Positions 25,464 through 38,300 of a DNA stretch of 64,000 bases are shown piece after piece; positions within the stretch are counted from its first letter, which is position 1; every line of letters begins with the position of its first letter. Below the pieces are notes generated by a model. It saw only the letters and a list, made by a program, of their open reading frames with translations, had not been told where the DNA came from and made no database searches. A program made the position numbers and the translations under genes. The DNA is from Begonia masoniana (lineage: Eukaryota; Streptophyta; Magnoliopsida; Cucurbitales; Begoniaceae), in NCBI GenBank assembly GCA_022432975.1, contig CM039509.1, positions 8,185,043 through 8,249,042 on the forward strand, written 5' to 3'.

Positions 25464-26689
25464 TCAATTTTCGGGGACGAAAATTTTGTTCAAGGAGGGG
25501 TGGATGTAACACCCGAGTCAATGGCCAGGTGATTTTCTTAACTGTATTAACGGTCATAAGTATTTAACCTTCGTAGTTTAAGATTTATGTCAAGCTCAAT
25601 TAATTACATGTGGATCTAAACTAGGTTGGGTGGCAAAGTTGTAATAATGGAGGATTGAGGCCAGTATTTAAAGAAAAAGGAAAGGATTCAAACCTCATTT
25701 AAACCACTGTAGCCGACACCACCCTTTCCGGCGATTTCTTCTCTCGCACGTCCTTACTCTCTGCTATCAGTGTCTTCCTCGCCGACGACCGGTTTCTAGC
25801 CGCATTCCTCTGCGAATCCGCACCCGAGGTATGAAATGGACAATGTAGTTATCTGTTTGTGTTTGGAGTTATGTTTTCAGCTCGGCATTTGAACTCGGAT
25901 TTTATCAATGGCCGAGTAGCATCAAAACATTTTAGAATCTGAGAGTAGTAATGCCAACCCGAATCGATTCTGGACATTTTAAGTAATCAACTTAGATTTA
26001 ATCGATAGTGGAACTCGTTTATTTTATTTTGGATTTCAGATTTTTGCACGGTATATCAAACCAAGGATTCGGGAATGACTTTAGCTAATAGATCTTAGGA
26101 TAACTCGAGATTAGAACTATTAGGATTTTGTTTTAACTACTGCAATGTAAATGTTTAGGTGAAGAAATTTGAAGAGAAAGGAGCTCAAGAGCTAAGGAGA
26201 CCAGGTAAGTGAATGTATTAAGATTTCCGGCTAATAGAGCCCTACATCGTAGGAGTACTAGGTTGAGATGTCTAATGTTTACCTTATGATTATGAGGTTG
26301 TCTGCACTTGAAGGATTTATGTATGTTGCGAGTTACACCCTGTGATGACCTGTTAGTGATTGTGAAGTTGTCTGCTCTGGTATGATCCTTGTCATAGCTT
26401 GATGAGTTAAAAGCTCTCATGTTCATGCATCATGAATGTTTCTCAAGCATAAGAAAATGTTTTAATGCATGTTTTCCATGAACAAGATATGTATGTATAT
26501 ATGTATATGTATAAGACTTATGCAACGTGGATTAAGTTAGGGTGGGGGCGGTTCGGCGTATGTCACAGTCCAAAGAAGGACATATGAATACGACCCGCAG
26601 TAGGGAACAAGATCAAACTCACTGTCGAACCCCCTTTACCGGCACAAATCCTCTCTTGGTCCACACAACCTAAACAAAGAATATGAACA

Positions 26690-27335
26690 AAGACTATGAA
26701 TGATGAATATGATCAATGACTATGAATGATGAATATGATCAATGATTATGAATGATGAATATGATCAATGACTATGAATGATGAATATGATCAATGGATC
26801 AATGACTATGAATGATGAATATGATCAATGACTATGAATGATGAATATGATCAATGATTATGAATGATGAATATGATCAATGACTATGAATGATGAATAT
26901 GATCAATGACTATGAATGATGAATATGATCCATGACTATGAATGATGAATATGATCAATGACTATGAATGATGAATATGATCAATGACTATGAATGATGA
27001 ATATGATCAATGACTATGAATGATGAATATGATCAATGACTATGAATGATGAATATGATCAATGACTATGAATGATGAATATGATCAATGACTATGAATG
27101 ATGAATATGATCAATGACTATGAATGATGAATATGATCAATGACTATGAATGATGAATATGATCAATGACTATGAATGATGAATATGATCAATGACTATG
27201 AATGATGAATATGATCAATGACTATGAATGATGAATATGATCAATGACTATGAATGATGAATATGATCAATGACTATGAATGATGAATATGATCAATGAC
27301 TATGAATGATGAATATGATCCATGACTATGAATGA
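26690..27335 (+). repeat. 26-bp minisatellite in the E2 3' LTR
   Basis: About 25 head-to-tail copies of a unit containing GAATGATGAATATGATCAAT. The copies are nearly identical, with one irregular unit near 26790. Confidence 0.95.
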
Positions 27336-27982
27336 TGATTACGAACGAAGACATGAACAAGAAAAGACTTATGAACATGTGATTTTCTCAAATTGTGCAT
27401 TCATGCATCCATGTAGTGTTGCATTCCTTACTAAGCATTAGGCTTATAGATCAAACCTTATGATGTAGGTGACAAGTTTTCAGGTGAGGAACTCAAGGTC
27501 AATGAAGATGTCTAAGCTTGGTTGCTGGAGGATGCTCAGTGTGACAGTGAAGGCTGGATAGGCGATCAAGTTCCCTGGTTATACCCATTGTAAGTCAGAG
27601 AAGTTTATGATAAACAGATGACTAAGTAGAATAGAGTTTTCTTATAACAATGAGATTCGGATTTTGAATGGTTTGACTTCAAAATCTGTTAATGATTTCA
27701 AGGGTTATGAATGGCCTGTTTTGCTTAAGCCTTCCGCCAAGTGTATCTTGTATGGGATATGGTTTTTACTCATTAGGGTTTATAATTTCCAAATTGAGGT
27801 TTGAGTGAGTTGTAGTATTTTTCTGTTGGATGAGGTTGTTTGATGATCATAGTGTTTTACTGCCATAAGATAGAAGCTGGATGATGCATTCATCCGGCTG
27901 ACGTCATCGGCAGATGTCAAATGATAAAGTCGAACGATTGAGTCTTCCGGATGACGTCACCGGAAGATGTAATATGTTTCTC

Positions 27983-29110
27983 CATCGGCAGATGTAGAGT
28001 GTTTAGCCATCGGATGATGAAAGTGCTATTTTGTCGTCTAGCAATCGGCAGATGTAGAGTGTTTAGCCATCGGATGATGAAAGTGCTATTTTGTCGTCTA
28101 GCGATCGGCAGATGTAGAGTGTTAGCCATCTGATGATGAAAGTTCCATTTTGTCGTCTAGCGATCGGCAGATATAGAGTGTTTAGCCATCGGATGATGAA
28201 AGTGCTATTTTGTCGTCTAGCGATCGGCAGATGTAGAGTGTTTAGCCATCGGATGATGAAAGTGCTATTTTGTCGTCTAGCGATCGGCAGATGTAGAGTG
28301 TTTAGCCATCGGATGATGAAAGTGCTATTTTGTCGTCTAGCGATCGGCAGATGTAGAGTGTTTAGCCATCGGATGATGAAAGTGCTATTTTGTCGTCTAG
28401 CGATCGGCAGATGTAGAGTGTTTAGCCATCGGATGATGAAAGTGCTATTTTGTCGTCTAGCGATCGGCAGATGTAGAGTGTTTAGCCATCGGATGATGAA
28501 AGTGCTATTTTGTCGTCTAGCGATCGGCAGATGTAGAGTGTTTAGCCATCGGATGATGAAAGTGCTATTTTGTCGTCTAGCGATCGGCAGATGTAGAGTG
28601 TTTAGCCATCGGATGATGAAAGTGCTATTTTGTCGTCTAGCGATCGGCAGATGTAGAGTGTTTAGCCATCGGATGATGAAAGTGCTATTTTGTCGTCTAG
28701 CGATCGGCAGATGTAGAGTGTTTAGCCATCGGATGATGAAAGTGCTATTTTGTCGTCTAGCGATCGGCAGATGTAGAGTGTTTAGCCATCGGATGATGAA
28801 AGTGCTATTTTGTCGTCTAGCGATCGGCAGATGTAGAGTGTTTAGCCATCGGATGATGAAAGTGCTATTTTGTCGTCTAGCGATCGGCAGATGTAGAGTG
28901 TTTAGCCATCGGATGATGAAAGTGCTATTTTGTCGTCTAGCGATCGGCAGATGTAGAGTGTTTAGCCATCGGATGATGAAAGTGCTATTTTGTCGTCTAG
29001 CGATCGGCAGATGTAGAGTGTTTAGCCATCGGATGATGAAAGTGCTATTTTGTCGTCTAGCGATCGGCAGATGTAGAGTGTTTAGCCATCGGATGATGAA
29101 AGTGCTATTT
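27983..29110 (+). repeat. 60-bp minisatellite in the E2 3' LTR
   Basis: About 19 copies of a 60-bp unit that starts CGGCAGATGTAGAGTGTTTA and contains CATCGGATGATGAAAG. Copies from 28225 on are essentially identical. The first ones (27985-28165) carry the same variants as the short array in the 5' LTR. Because 60 is a multiple of 3 and the unit lacks stops in some frames, it produces long spurious reading frames on both strands. Confidence 0.96.
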
Positions 29111-29530
29111 TGTCGTTTAGTGATCAGATGATATAGAGCTTGTAAGCTATCGGAAGACGTCATAGATGAACACGTGAATCTCACATGTCTATCGGTGGAT
29201 GTTTTAAATTGGTCACACGAGATGCACGTGATCGTCGGTCGATGCGAGCATTCGCATCTACCGATAAGTGTTTAAATGAGTCATGGGGGTGCACGTGCCA
29301 TCCGGAAGATGCAATGTCTATCTGTTGATGCATGCAGACCCATGCAACTTCTACGTCGATTGGAAGCATGTACGAGGGACTAACTTTCCAACCATTAAGT
29401 TGAAGTCTTTAAGCCTGTTAGGTATACTGTTATAAAGAAAAAAAAAAGAGAAGGAGAAAAGAGTTCAAATATGAGTTAAAGTTTTATGTAAAGTCAAGAA
29501 TTTCGTGGCGATCCTCCCCGGGTCGTTACA

Positions 29531-30135
29531 GATCGTCTCAGACCGTGATCCCAGATTCACTTCTAGGTTTTGGAAAAGTTTGCAGAGCTCTTTGGGTACG
29601 AAGTTGAATTTCAGCACGGCATTTCATCCACAGACTGACGGACAATCTGAGAGAACAATCCAAATATTGGAGGATATGCTAAGGTCGTGCGTGCTGGAAT
29701 TTCATGCTCCTTGGAGTAGATATTTGCCACTCGTGGAGTTTGCATACAACAATAGCTATCAGGCTACGATTGGTATGGCTCCATATGAAGCCCTTTACGG
29801 CAGAAAGTGTAGATCCCCGTTGTGTTGGGATGAAGTTGGAGAAACCAAGCTTATCGGCCCTGAGATATTACAGCAGATGTCCGAGGTGATAGCTGCTATC
29901 AAACAGAGGATAAAAATTGCTTAGAGTCGACAGAAAAGTTATGCGGACAATAGAAGAAGGGACTTAGAGTTTGCCGAAGGCGATGAAGTATTCCTGAAGG
30001 TGTCGCCTTTCAAGGGCGTAATGAGATTCGGTAAGAAAGGAAAGCTCAGCCCACGGTTCATTGACCATTTTTCCTATCCTGAAGCGTGTGGGAAACATGG
30101 CTTATAAACTACAGTTGCCAGCATCGATGGATGGG
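29531..30135 (+). pseudogene. E1 pol, second block (integrase core to C-terminal region)
   Basis: Resumes the E1 integrase at [13 protein letters not shown] and continues through [20 protein letters not shown]. There is a stop after KQRIKIA (29922-29924), then the [13 protein letters not shown] region, with a further frameshift near 30060. It is cut at 30135 by E3; the remaining chromo-like tail is at 40053-40318. Confidence 0.9.
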
Positions 30136-31827
30136 TGATAACTCTTAAATTAGAGTTATTTTATATGGTATTTAATTAATAAAACTTGTATGAATTGAGT
30201 GAATGCAAGAAGAAATTGGTATGAATTTACTGCAATTGCTATGTTATGCTGCAGCATTAGTGTTTTGATGGAATTTAATATATTTTATGCAGATTTTCTC
30301 TTAAAAGCAGATTTTGTCTCTTTATTTTGAATTTTATATTTTCATAATTGAATGTTATTTTTATAGTGGGAAATTCGAATTCAAATGCTGAGATTTGTGA
30401 AGAGAAAGTGAAGGCAAAAATCAAGGTGAAGAATAATTTGGAAAGAGAAAAGAATTGACACATGGCATGCACAAGAGGACAAAATAGGAAGGAAAGACCA
30501 ATTGGAACAAAGAAACTTGAAAAATCATGGAAGCACGTGGAACCTAGGGAGAGAAAGTCATTCTGGAAAGGAAAATTAGGTGGAGCAATTAAATAAAAAA
30601 AATAATAGATTGGAAAGAGAAAGGGAGGATTGCATGCAAAACAAAAAGGGGATATTTTTCTAAAAAGGGGGGACTACGTAGAGAGAGAAGATTGGCTTGC
30701 TGGAGAAGAAGCTCTGGATCTGAAGAAGAACCCCAGACGCCGTTCTTGAATTCTCTCATTCTTTTATTAATTTTATTGCATTATTTTCTCTCTATGAACA
30801 CTATTGTTTTTATTTTAATTATGTCTCGTAGATAAACTCTTTAATCTTGGTTAGGAGAGAAACTACTCATTACATGTTTTATGATTGATCTATGAAGGCT
30901 ACGTATTTTTCATTGAATGATTTCTCATGATTTGAACTGCTTAATTCAATTTATGTCGATAGACAATTTTGATTTCACATATTCCTATTGTATCGATAGG
31001 TAAATAGGAATTAAAGATGCATGAGAAATTGAATAGATTAAAAGTGTTGCAAAATAGCTAACATTAATCTATTTGGCATTTAAGAATAGGTTCACAAGAA
31101 AATTCAGATTAAGTTTTTGTCTTTTTAAAATCGAAAAGAAAATTCTAAAACGAATTTATCTAGGCAATTCGACAGAACCCTAGAAATATAAAAATTCTTG
31201 CTGTTCTATGATTAATACTGTAGCATTGCTAGTGCATTTTTGTTTGGAACAATCTTTCGTGATATTCCTCGTCTAATTCAATTCATATCGACAGATAGTT
31301 TGATGTTTCATGTTTATATTTTATCGACAGGTAAATATAAATGTTAAGATGCACGATTGATTAATTGGATTAATACGTTACAAAGTAGTTAATGTTAATT
31401 CGATTGGCGATAAGAATAGAGCATATAGAAAATTCAATATTAGTTACATTCATTCAAAGTCGAAGGAAATTCTAATTTGAATTTATCTAGGCAATTCGAA
31501 AGAATCCTAGAATTATTTAATTCTTGCTGTTCTTAGACAATGCTGCAGAGCATTACCATAGCATCAGTGTAAAATTCTTGTAACGAATAAATCGATCCTA
31601 GCCAAGGCCTTCTTTTATTATTTTTACCTCGTTTATTCTGATTTACTTTGTTTCATCGCAATTCTGATTTTATTTATATTTATTTTCATCCATCATTTTA
31701 ATATTTTTATAAGATTTTTATAGCGATTAATTCAATTAACATTATCCTCGTGGGATCGATACTTTACTTACTCATTACTTCGTTAGCGACACGTGCACTT
31801 GCGTGTAAGTGTGTAAAATCACTAACA
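30136..31827 (+). repeat. E3 5' LTR
   Basis: Contains two diverged copies (about 30930-31240 and 31260-31560) of a roughly 310-bp module, recognisable by ATGTCGATAGACAATTT / ATATCGACAGATAGTTT and by TATCTAGGCAATTCGA. Confidence 0.92.
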
Positions 31828-31833
31828 AGTTTT

Positions 31834-31850
31834 TGACGCCGTTGCCGGGG
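31834..31850 (+). other. E3 primer binding site (tRNA-Asp type)
   Basis: TGACGCCGTTGCCGGGG lies six bases inside the 5' LTR end. It matches the complement of the tRNA-Asp 3' end except for one G-to-A difference. Confidence 0.75.
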
Positions 31851-31972
31851 ATATTGCTTAGTTGTGATTATTTTGCTATAATTATTTTATTTTATTTTAC
31901 GTTATTTTATTTTATTTTGTTTCTCTATTTTCAGGTATTCGTGATTTATGTTTGACGATTGAAGAAGCTAAT

Positions 31973-33178
31973 ATGGATAACCAGGAAGGAGAAAGAATAT
32001 TTCTGAATCGAATAATTGATGACCGAGATCGACCAATTCAAGACTTCGCCATACCAACACTCGATTATCTGAATCCCGGTATTGTGAGACCAGAATTAAA
32101 TGCTATCCGATTCGAGCTTAAACCGGTCATGTTTCAGATGCTCCAAACTATTGGACAATTTAGTGGAATGGTCACAGACAATCCTCATCATCATCTCAAA
32201 GCATTTGGAGAAGTGAGCGACTCGTTTCATTTTCCTGGAGTTTCAGTTGAGGCATTAAGGCTAAGGCTTTTCCCATACTCTTTAAGAGACCGAGCACGAG
32301 ATTGGTTAGATAGCATCCCATCAAATACTATCACTACATGGGGAGAGTTAGCCAAGAAATTTATTATGAAATACCATCCACCAGCGAGGAATGCCAGAAT
32401 GAGGAGTGAAATCACCAGTTTTCAGCAAAGGAATGGAGAGTCACTTTATGAGGCCTGGGACAGATTCAAGGAACTACTCAGGCAATGCCCTAACCATGGA
32501 ATACCACACTGGATTCAGCTGGAAACATTTTGCAATGGATTAAATTGGCAAACAAGATCTATCATTGATGCTGCAGCACATGGAACTCTCTTATCAAAAT
32601 CTTTTAATGAAGCATATGATTTATTGGAAAGGATGGCAGTAAACAGCTACCACTGGTCTTCAGAAGAATTTAATCCTACAAGGCGGGCACCTGGAGTTTA
32701 CGATCTGGATGTGGTGTCGGCCTTGAATGCAAAGATTGCTACGTTGGAGAATGCTATCAATTTGATGAACACACCATCCAAGCCAATAACCAGAGAAGTT
32801 TCTTGCGTCTTTTATGGAGAAAACCACGATGAAAATTCCTATCATACTAATCCAGAATCTGCAAATTATGATGGATACAATATGAACAACAATCCATATT
32901 CGCAGATGTACAATCCTGACTGGAAACAACATCTAGAGTTTCAATGGCATTCGCAGCAGCAGAATGCTACAGCATCCACCAGACCACCTGAAAATTACAC
33001 TCAAGGGTTCTCACAGCCAACTCATACTTCGATTCATCAAGAACAATCAGATAGCTTCGCCAGAGAATATGCTGCTGAGACAGATGTGATCTTGTTGAAT
33101 TTGGCTGCATCAATGAAGAATATTGAAACACAAATGGGGCAGCTGACTCAATCTTTAAGCACACGAACAACAGGATAA
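31973..33178 (+). CDS. gag: E3 gag, 401 residues to first stop
   Basis: Athila-type Gag. It starts MDNQEGERIFLN and contains the retrotransposon gag core with LRLFPYSLRDRARDWLDSIP and GESLYEAWDRFKELLRQCP. The zinc-knuckle region is weak: CVFYGENHDENSYH resembles a decayed CxxC...H block. The Gln/Asn-rich C-terminal part ends at TAA 33176-33178. The same frame continues open after this stop with wording typical of the Gag end (EAIVLRNGSELEIPE), so the stop is probably a disabling mutation rather than the natural end. Confidence 0.88.
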   Translation: MDNQEGERIFLNRIIDDRDRPIQDFAIPTLDYLNPGIVRPELNAIRFELKPVMFQMLQTIGQFSGMVTDNPHHHLKAFGEVSDSFHFPGVSVEALRLRLFPYSLRDRARDWLDSIPSNTITTWGELAKKFIMKYHPPARNARMRSEITSFQQRNGESLYEAWDRFKELLRQCPNHGIPHWIQLETFCNGLNWQTRSIIDAAAHGTLLSKSFNEAYDLLERMAVNSYHWSSEEFNPTRRAPGVYDLDVVSALNAKIATLENAINLMNTPSKPITREVSCVFYGENHDENSYHTNPESANYDGYNMNNNPYSQMYNPDWKQHLEFQWHSQQQNATASTRPPENYTQGFSQPTHTSIHQEQSDSFAREYAAETDVILLNLAASMKNIETQMGQLTQSLSTRTTG

Positions 33179-33799
33179 TTACCGAGCAATACAGAAGCGC
33201 CACAAAGATCAGAAAAGGAATATTACGAGGCCATAGTATTGAGGAATGGAAGCGAACTGGAAATTCCAGAAAAGGAACAGAAAGTAGAAAATTTAAACAA
33301 ACAAGAAGAGTTTATGGAACAAGATGATGTGGAACAAGCAGAAAAGGATAATCTAGAAACTGGTATTGTAGAAACTGATGCTGCAGCAATGCCACCACAG
33401 CAACGAAGTGAATTGAAAACTCAGAGGCCACCACCACCATTTCCTCAAAGACTACAGAAGCATGCAGAAAAAGAAATTTTTAGGAGAAATGAGGAGAGTC
33501 TTGGTTGTGGCGAAGACGTGAATAAGCAGCAGATTACTCTTAATGTATTGAAAGATATGAAGTGCACGTACGATGTAGAAGATTGCTTCAACATATCTGG
33601 AAAAATGACAATGGCAGAAACGAAGCAGTTTTCAAGGAGCCACAAGAAACAGTTTGAGGCATTATTTTGAAGGAAGGATAATCCAGAAGTTTTCAAGCCA
33701 TCTGTTAAAGACGCACCAACACTGGAGCTCAAACACCTGCCCTCTTACCTCAAGCATAAAGTGACCATAGCATATCATCCACAAATTAAAGAAAAGTGA
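33179..33799 (+). pseudogene. E3 gag tail fused to pol scraps across a large deletion
   Basis: In the same frame as gag, with stops at 33176, 33668 (TGA) and 33797 (TGA). The reading goes from the gag/protease spacer to the pol leader wording PTLELKHLPSYLKH, then directly to VTIAYHPQ, which is integrase-core wording. Reverse transcriptase, RNase H and most of integrase are therefore removed at a junction near 33762. The tail just after (TTAGCGCTACTAGGGAGGCA) is the usual sequence following pol in Athila-like elements. Confidence 0.8.
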
Positions 33800-35393
33800 C
33801 ATATGGAGAAGTCTGGCTGAAGACTTGAAAAACTTAGCGCTACTAGGGAGGCAACCCTCAATAATATCCTTTTGTGTTGGTTTTTGTTTATTTTATTTTT
33901 TTAGTTTCTGTTTTTCAATAATGTTGATGCTGCCATGTTTACTGTAGCATTTTTAAAAAAAAAATCAGGTCTGCACAATCAGGGGAAGAAGAAGAACCAT
34001 GCTACCATCCAAATGCTGCAAGCAGTGCTGCAGCATCATCCGAGAATACAGTGTACCAGAAACAACTCATGGAGGGATTAAAGCTTCTCGATGAAATCTA
34101 GTCAAGTCAATCTTCTCTCACTTTCCCACAATGCTACTCCAGAACTCAGACTCTGAATCAGAACCTACAACATAATCATCCAGGGAAGTCCTACTCCCTA
34201 GTTTTATTTTTGTTCTATGTTTTTATGTTGATTATGTGAACTTTATTTTGCTTGGCAGTAGGGACACTGCCAATGTTTAAGTGTGGGGGTGCTATTTAGT
34301 ATGTGGTTTAGTATTGTTTGTTTAATGTGGGTGTTTATCTAATTTGGATGTTTAATGTTTACTGTTTAAATTGGATCTCTAGAGGTTGATTGAATGTTTA
34401 TTGTCTGTTTGGTTTGTTACCTTTGTCCTGTTTATATATATATATATAAATGAAATGAATAACAGTGCAATTTAATTTCCTAATATCTTCTAATTTAGTA
34501 AGTTATTGGATAATGTCATTGTCACATATTAGTTGAAATTAATTAAGATTTATTCCCATAAGCTTAGTTGTTCTTAACACACAAACTCCTTTTGGTTGTT
34601 TAGAAATATTATCCTTTCTAGACATTACAATTATATCTAGATGTCAATAATTTAGTGTTTGATTAAAGAAATTAGCATTTAGAGAATTCTTCTTAGAAAA
34701 AAAAATATACAGTAAATAATAAGTTTGGGGGTTATAAAAAAGAAGTAAAAAAAAAAGAATAATAAAATAAAAGAGAGAATAAATGCAATTTCCTAATCTA
34801 CTTTCAATTTCGAGTGAGCCTTTTGGATACTCGATGGGTAGAAATAAATTAGAGGAACTTTGGGAGGAACTCCGTTGCATATTTAGTGGCTATACTCCTC
34901 TATTTCATATGAGTATATATCTTGAGGTGACACTATTGAGTAACCGGAGGACTTCATCACCAATGTTGTCAATCGCGTAAAAAGGTAGTGTGACTTATAG
35001 ATAAAGTCAATGTAAAAAAAAAAAAAAAAAAAAAAAACTTAATCCCCTCACTTATTTAAAAATAAAATAAAAGAAAGAAGAAGAATCTTTGAATGTTAAT
35101 GGATTTAAGAAGGATATTAGAGAGTTGACACTCTATGATATGTATTGTGATTTCTAGTTTTGATTGTTGAACTTAGCAATTCAATCGGAGTTTGAGCGCA
35201 CACACACTTTGAAATTGAGTTTATTGGGAATTAAATCTATATCGATTGCTTTTAATTGTGATAGTGAAATTTTTCAATAATTCACAAGTTACTAGATATT
35301 TCGGAAATTACATTAATTTTAATGATTATTTTGGGAATTTATTTTTGTTTTGTATCACTCGAGGACGAGTAATGGTTCAAGTTTGGGGGTATT
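33800..35393 (+). other. E3 non-coding 3' region
   Basis: About 1.6 kb between the pol remnant and the 3' LTR. It is AT-rich, with two GTGGGGGTG/TTTGGGGGTTA-type purine tracts (near 34283 and 34723), a poly(A) run (35013-35036) and the true polypurine tract at 35379-35393. No envelope-like frame can be supported. Confidence 0.7.
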
Positions 35394-38300
35394 TGATAAC
35401 TCTTAAATTAGAGTTATTTTATATGGTATTTAACTAATAAAACTTGTATGAATTGAGTGAATGCAAGAAGAAATTGGTATGAATTTACTGCAATTGCTAT
35501 GTTATGCTGCAGCATTAGTGTTTTGATGGAATTTAATATATTTTATGCAGATTTTCTCTTAAAAGCAGATTTTGTCTCTTTATTTTGAATTTTATATTTT
35601 CATAATTGAATGTTATTTTTATAGTGGGAAATTCGAATTCAAATGCTGAGATTTGTGAAGAGAAAGTGAAGGCAAAAATCAAGGTGAAGAATAATTTGGA
35701 AAGAGAAAAGAATTGACACATGGCATGCACAAGAGGACAAAATAGGAAGGAAAGACCAATTGGAACAAAGAAACTTGAAAAATCATGGAAGCACGTGGAA
35801 CCTAGGGAGAGAAAGTCATTCTGGAAAGGAAAATTAGGTGGAGCAATTAAATAAAAAAAATAATAGATTGGAAAGAGAAAGGGAGGATTGCATGCAAAAC
35901 AAAAAGGGGATATGTGACAGCCCGAAACCGGATCCCGATCGGAACCCGAGAACCAAGCCGTCACTCTGGGTCATTTGCAGAAAACGGTGACTATTTTTTT
36001 TTTAACATAAACAGAACAGACAGCGTTACTGGAACAACTTATGAAAGCCAACTGAACTTTTAAAACTTTAACAGAAAACAGAACCGAATGACAGAAAACA
36101 TGCACTGTCAATGCAAACCCTAAAAGAGCATAACTTTACATAGGAGAAGAAACTACAGTGAGTAACAGAGTATAAATAGCAGCAGAAAATAGGGAATGAA
36201 GTCATAAGGCATAGGCAGAAATCTGGCGGAAGACTTAGTTTTTCAAAGAGGCAGAATACTATTGGGCTGTAGATGAGATTAAACCAAAATGATGCTCTGA
36301 AATCGGAAGAAGTAAACAGTGGGTGACGTCAGCCGGAAGAGGAGATGACGTCAGCCGGAAGATGGATGACGTCAACCGGAAGATACAAGCATTAAACGTA
36401 ATCGTCAGAAGAAAAGAAACTGAAGACGAGTAAAACTGAGCGGACGATATAGGCAGAAATCATCGTATGACGTCAGTCGGAAGATGTTCTGACGTCATCG
36501 GAAGATGAAGGCAGGCAGGTGAAATCGGGATGTGTGATGACGTCATCGGAAGATGTGATGACGTCATCGGCAGATACAGGTAGTGAACGTAATCGGCAGA
36601 AGGTGATGACGTCAGCCGGAAGATGTTCTGACGTCATCGGAAGATGAAGATAGCAATTTAAATCGGAAGATGAAAACCTAAGGCAGAAACACTGTTTGGC
36701 GGTAGATGCAGGCAAAATTCCTACCGGTAGATGTAATCAGAAGACATAGTTTTAAAGACAGAATTTACAACTTTTGACAGGAAAACATACAGACAGAGGG
36801 CATAAAAACAGAAGACTTAAACGTCTCAGATTCTCAAACCACATCAAAACATGGTTCTCGAGCACAACAGAAGGCATACAGGTTTCAGACCTTCATTACA
36901 AATGACAGATTTCAAGAAAACAAACTGCATGGATAGCTCTAAAATTCGAGACCATCCATGCATGACCTGAAAAGGGAGAACTCAAGCAATTACAGAATGC
37001 TTTCAAAACATTTCAAGACATTAATACAGAATATTTCAGGAGACATCTATCAACTGTCGACAGAGATCAAAATCTTGACCCTCAGAACTTATACAATATA
37101 TATATACATCCAACAGAATTTCCTACAGGTTTTTAAAACGAATCACAGAGCCTTAACAGAGTTTTTAAAACAAACACAGCAGAATTTCCAGAAGAGTTTA
37201 CAACCATGACCTTTACTTTAAAAACTAAGACTTAAACCTCGGGACAGAAAACTGTGTCTGACTGCAGCAACCACCCCGAGAGCTCGAGCCACCAGCCATC
37301 TACTCGTCAGATTGAGGCACAAAGTCCTCATGTTCGGGTTCAGTACCTACATCAGAGAGTTCACCTATGAGTCTAAAACTCAGTAAGAACATATAAATGC
37401 AGTGATGCAGAATGCTATGCATGCGGTTTTCAGAAACACAGTGACAGTACAGAACATTACGTTTCAGTGGCAGAGGGGTATAAGTGGGGCTTATAGGGGA
37501 ACTGGCAAACAGAGGGTGCACTATCAGGCACAGCAGATTTTCAGTCTCCCAGGGAGGGATAAAACCAGAGGGTCCTTGCTAGGGACAATTCATTTTCAGA
37601 TTCCCAGGGAGGGATAAAACCAGAGGGCCAGTCCCTGTCCCACACTTAACCAATACATTACAGACAGTCAGATTTTATCTTGTTTAGTTTGAAACAGTGT
37701 ACAGAAAACAGTTTTGCATGAGCTTTCAGAAAATCGTGTATGCATGAACATTCACAGTGCTTACAGTTAATATAGCAGACAACAGAAATAACAGACTATA
37801 CTGTGAAGCAAAACTATGACATCTCAGAACATAAACTATACTTTTTCTACCCAGAACCACCCGACTGAGACTGAAAACCTAGTACCTCCGTGATGTAGGG
37901 CCTTAAGGGCCAACTCTCAGTTATGAACTTACCTGTTTGCGGCAATGCAGTGTACTCGAACGTCCCTGGAGAGTTCGGATCTGTAACATGAATGTACAGA
38001 ATTTAAACGCTACAAATGCTAACTAATATCATGTTGGAAACGCAGCAAACACACTTAAAACACTTTAGAAAACACACCAACGTGTTTTCATCCAAAACAG
38101 TGAGTTTTCACCTAAAACTGAAACCCTAAACTTCGGTAAAAACTCACTTTAAACTTGTCCAAACTTGTTAGCGTTAAAAGACGCTCACCTTTGCTGAAAA
38201 AAAAACGGAGAAATGCTGGAGAAACAAAGTGTGGAAGTTTTGTTTCAATCGCCTGGAAGAGAGAAAACAGAAAGGGGAGGTAGAAGTGAGCTTCACGTAG

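Larger units (their letters stand above)
18127..29530 (+). mobile_element. E2: intact-ORF Tekay/Del-type Ty3/gypsy retrotransposon inside the E1 integrase
   Basis: LTRs are 18127-20878 (2752 bp) and 25505-29530 (4026 bp), with ends TGTAACACCCGAG...GTCGTTACA. A perfect 5-bp duplication gatcg lies at 18122-18126 and 29531-29535. The primer binding site is at 20883 and the polypurine tract AAGGAGGGGTGGA at 25492-25504. One uninterrupted gag-pol lies between. The element has the same orientation as its host E1 and a related protein, but distinct LTRs. The LTR length difference comes from two tandem arrays expanded in the right LTR. Confidence 0.95.
25505..29530 (+). repeat. E2 3' LTR (expanded form)
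   Basis: Collinear with the 5' LTR except for expansion of the 26-bp array (26690-27335, about 25 copies against about 5) and the 60-bp array (27983-29110, about 19 copies against about 4). These account for the length excess of about 1274 bp. Confidence 0.95.

Noticed and set aside
27983..29110. Possible CRISPR-like array
   Set aside because: Copies are contiguous 60-bp units with no unique spacers, in a plant retrotransposon LTR.
28063..29184. A 373-codon minus-strand and a 332-codon plus-strand reading frame with perfect 20-residue repeats
   Set aside because: Both lie in the 60-bp LTR minisatellite. A 60-bp unit without stops stays open by arithmetic, on both strands, and no family is matched.
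33800..35393. Envelope-like gene in E3
   Set aside because: Athila relatives may have an extra frame here, but only short frames without transmembrane pattern or motif are present.
35533..35964. Minus-strand frame of 143 codons, partly repeated at 30275-30472
   Set aside because: It lies in the E3 LTR and crosses into E4 at its end; a chance frame antisense to the element.
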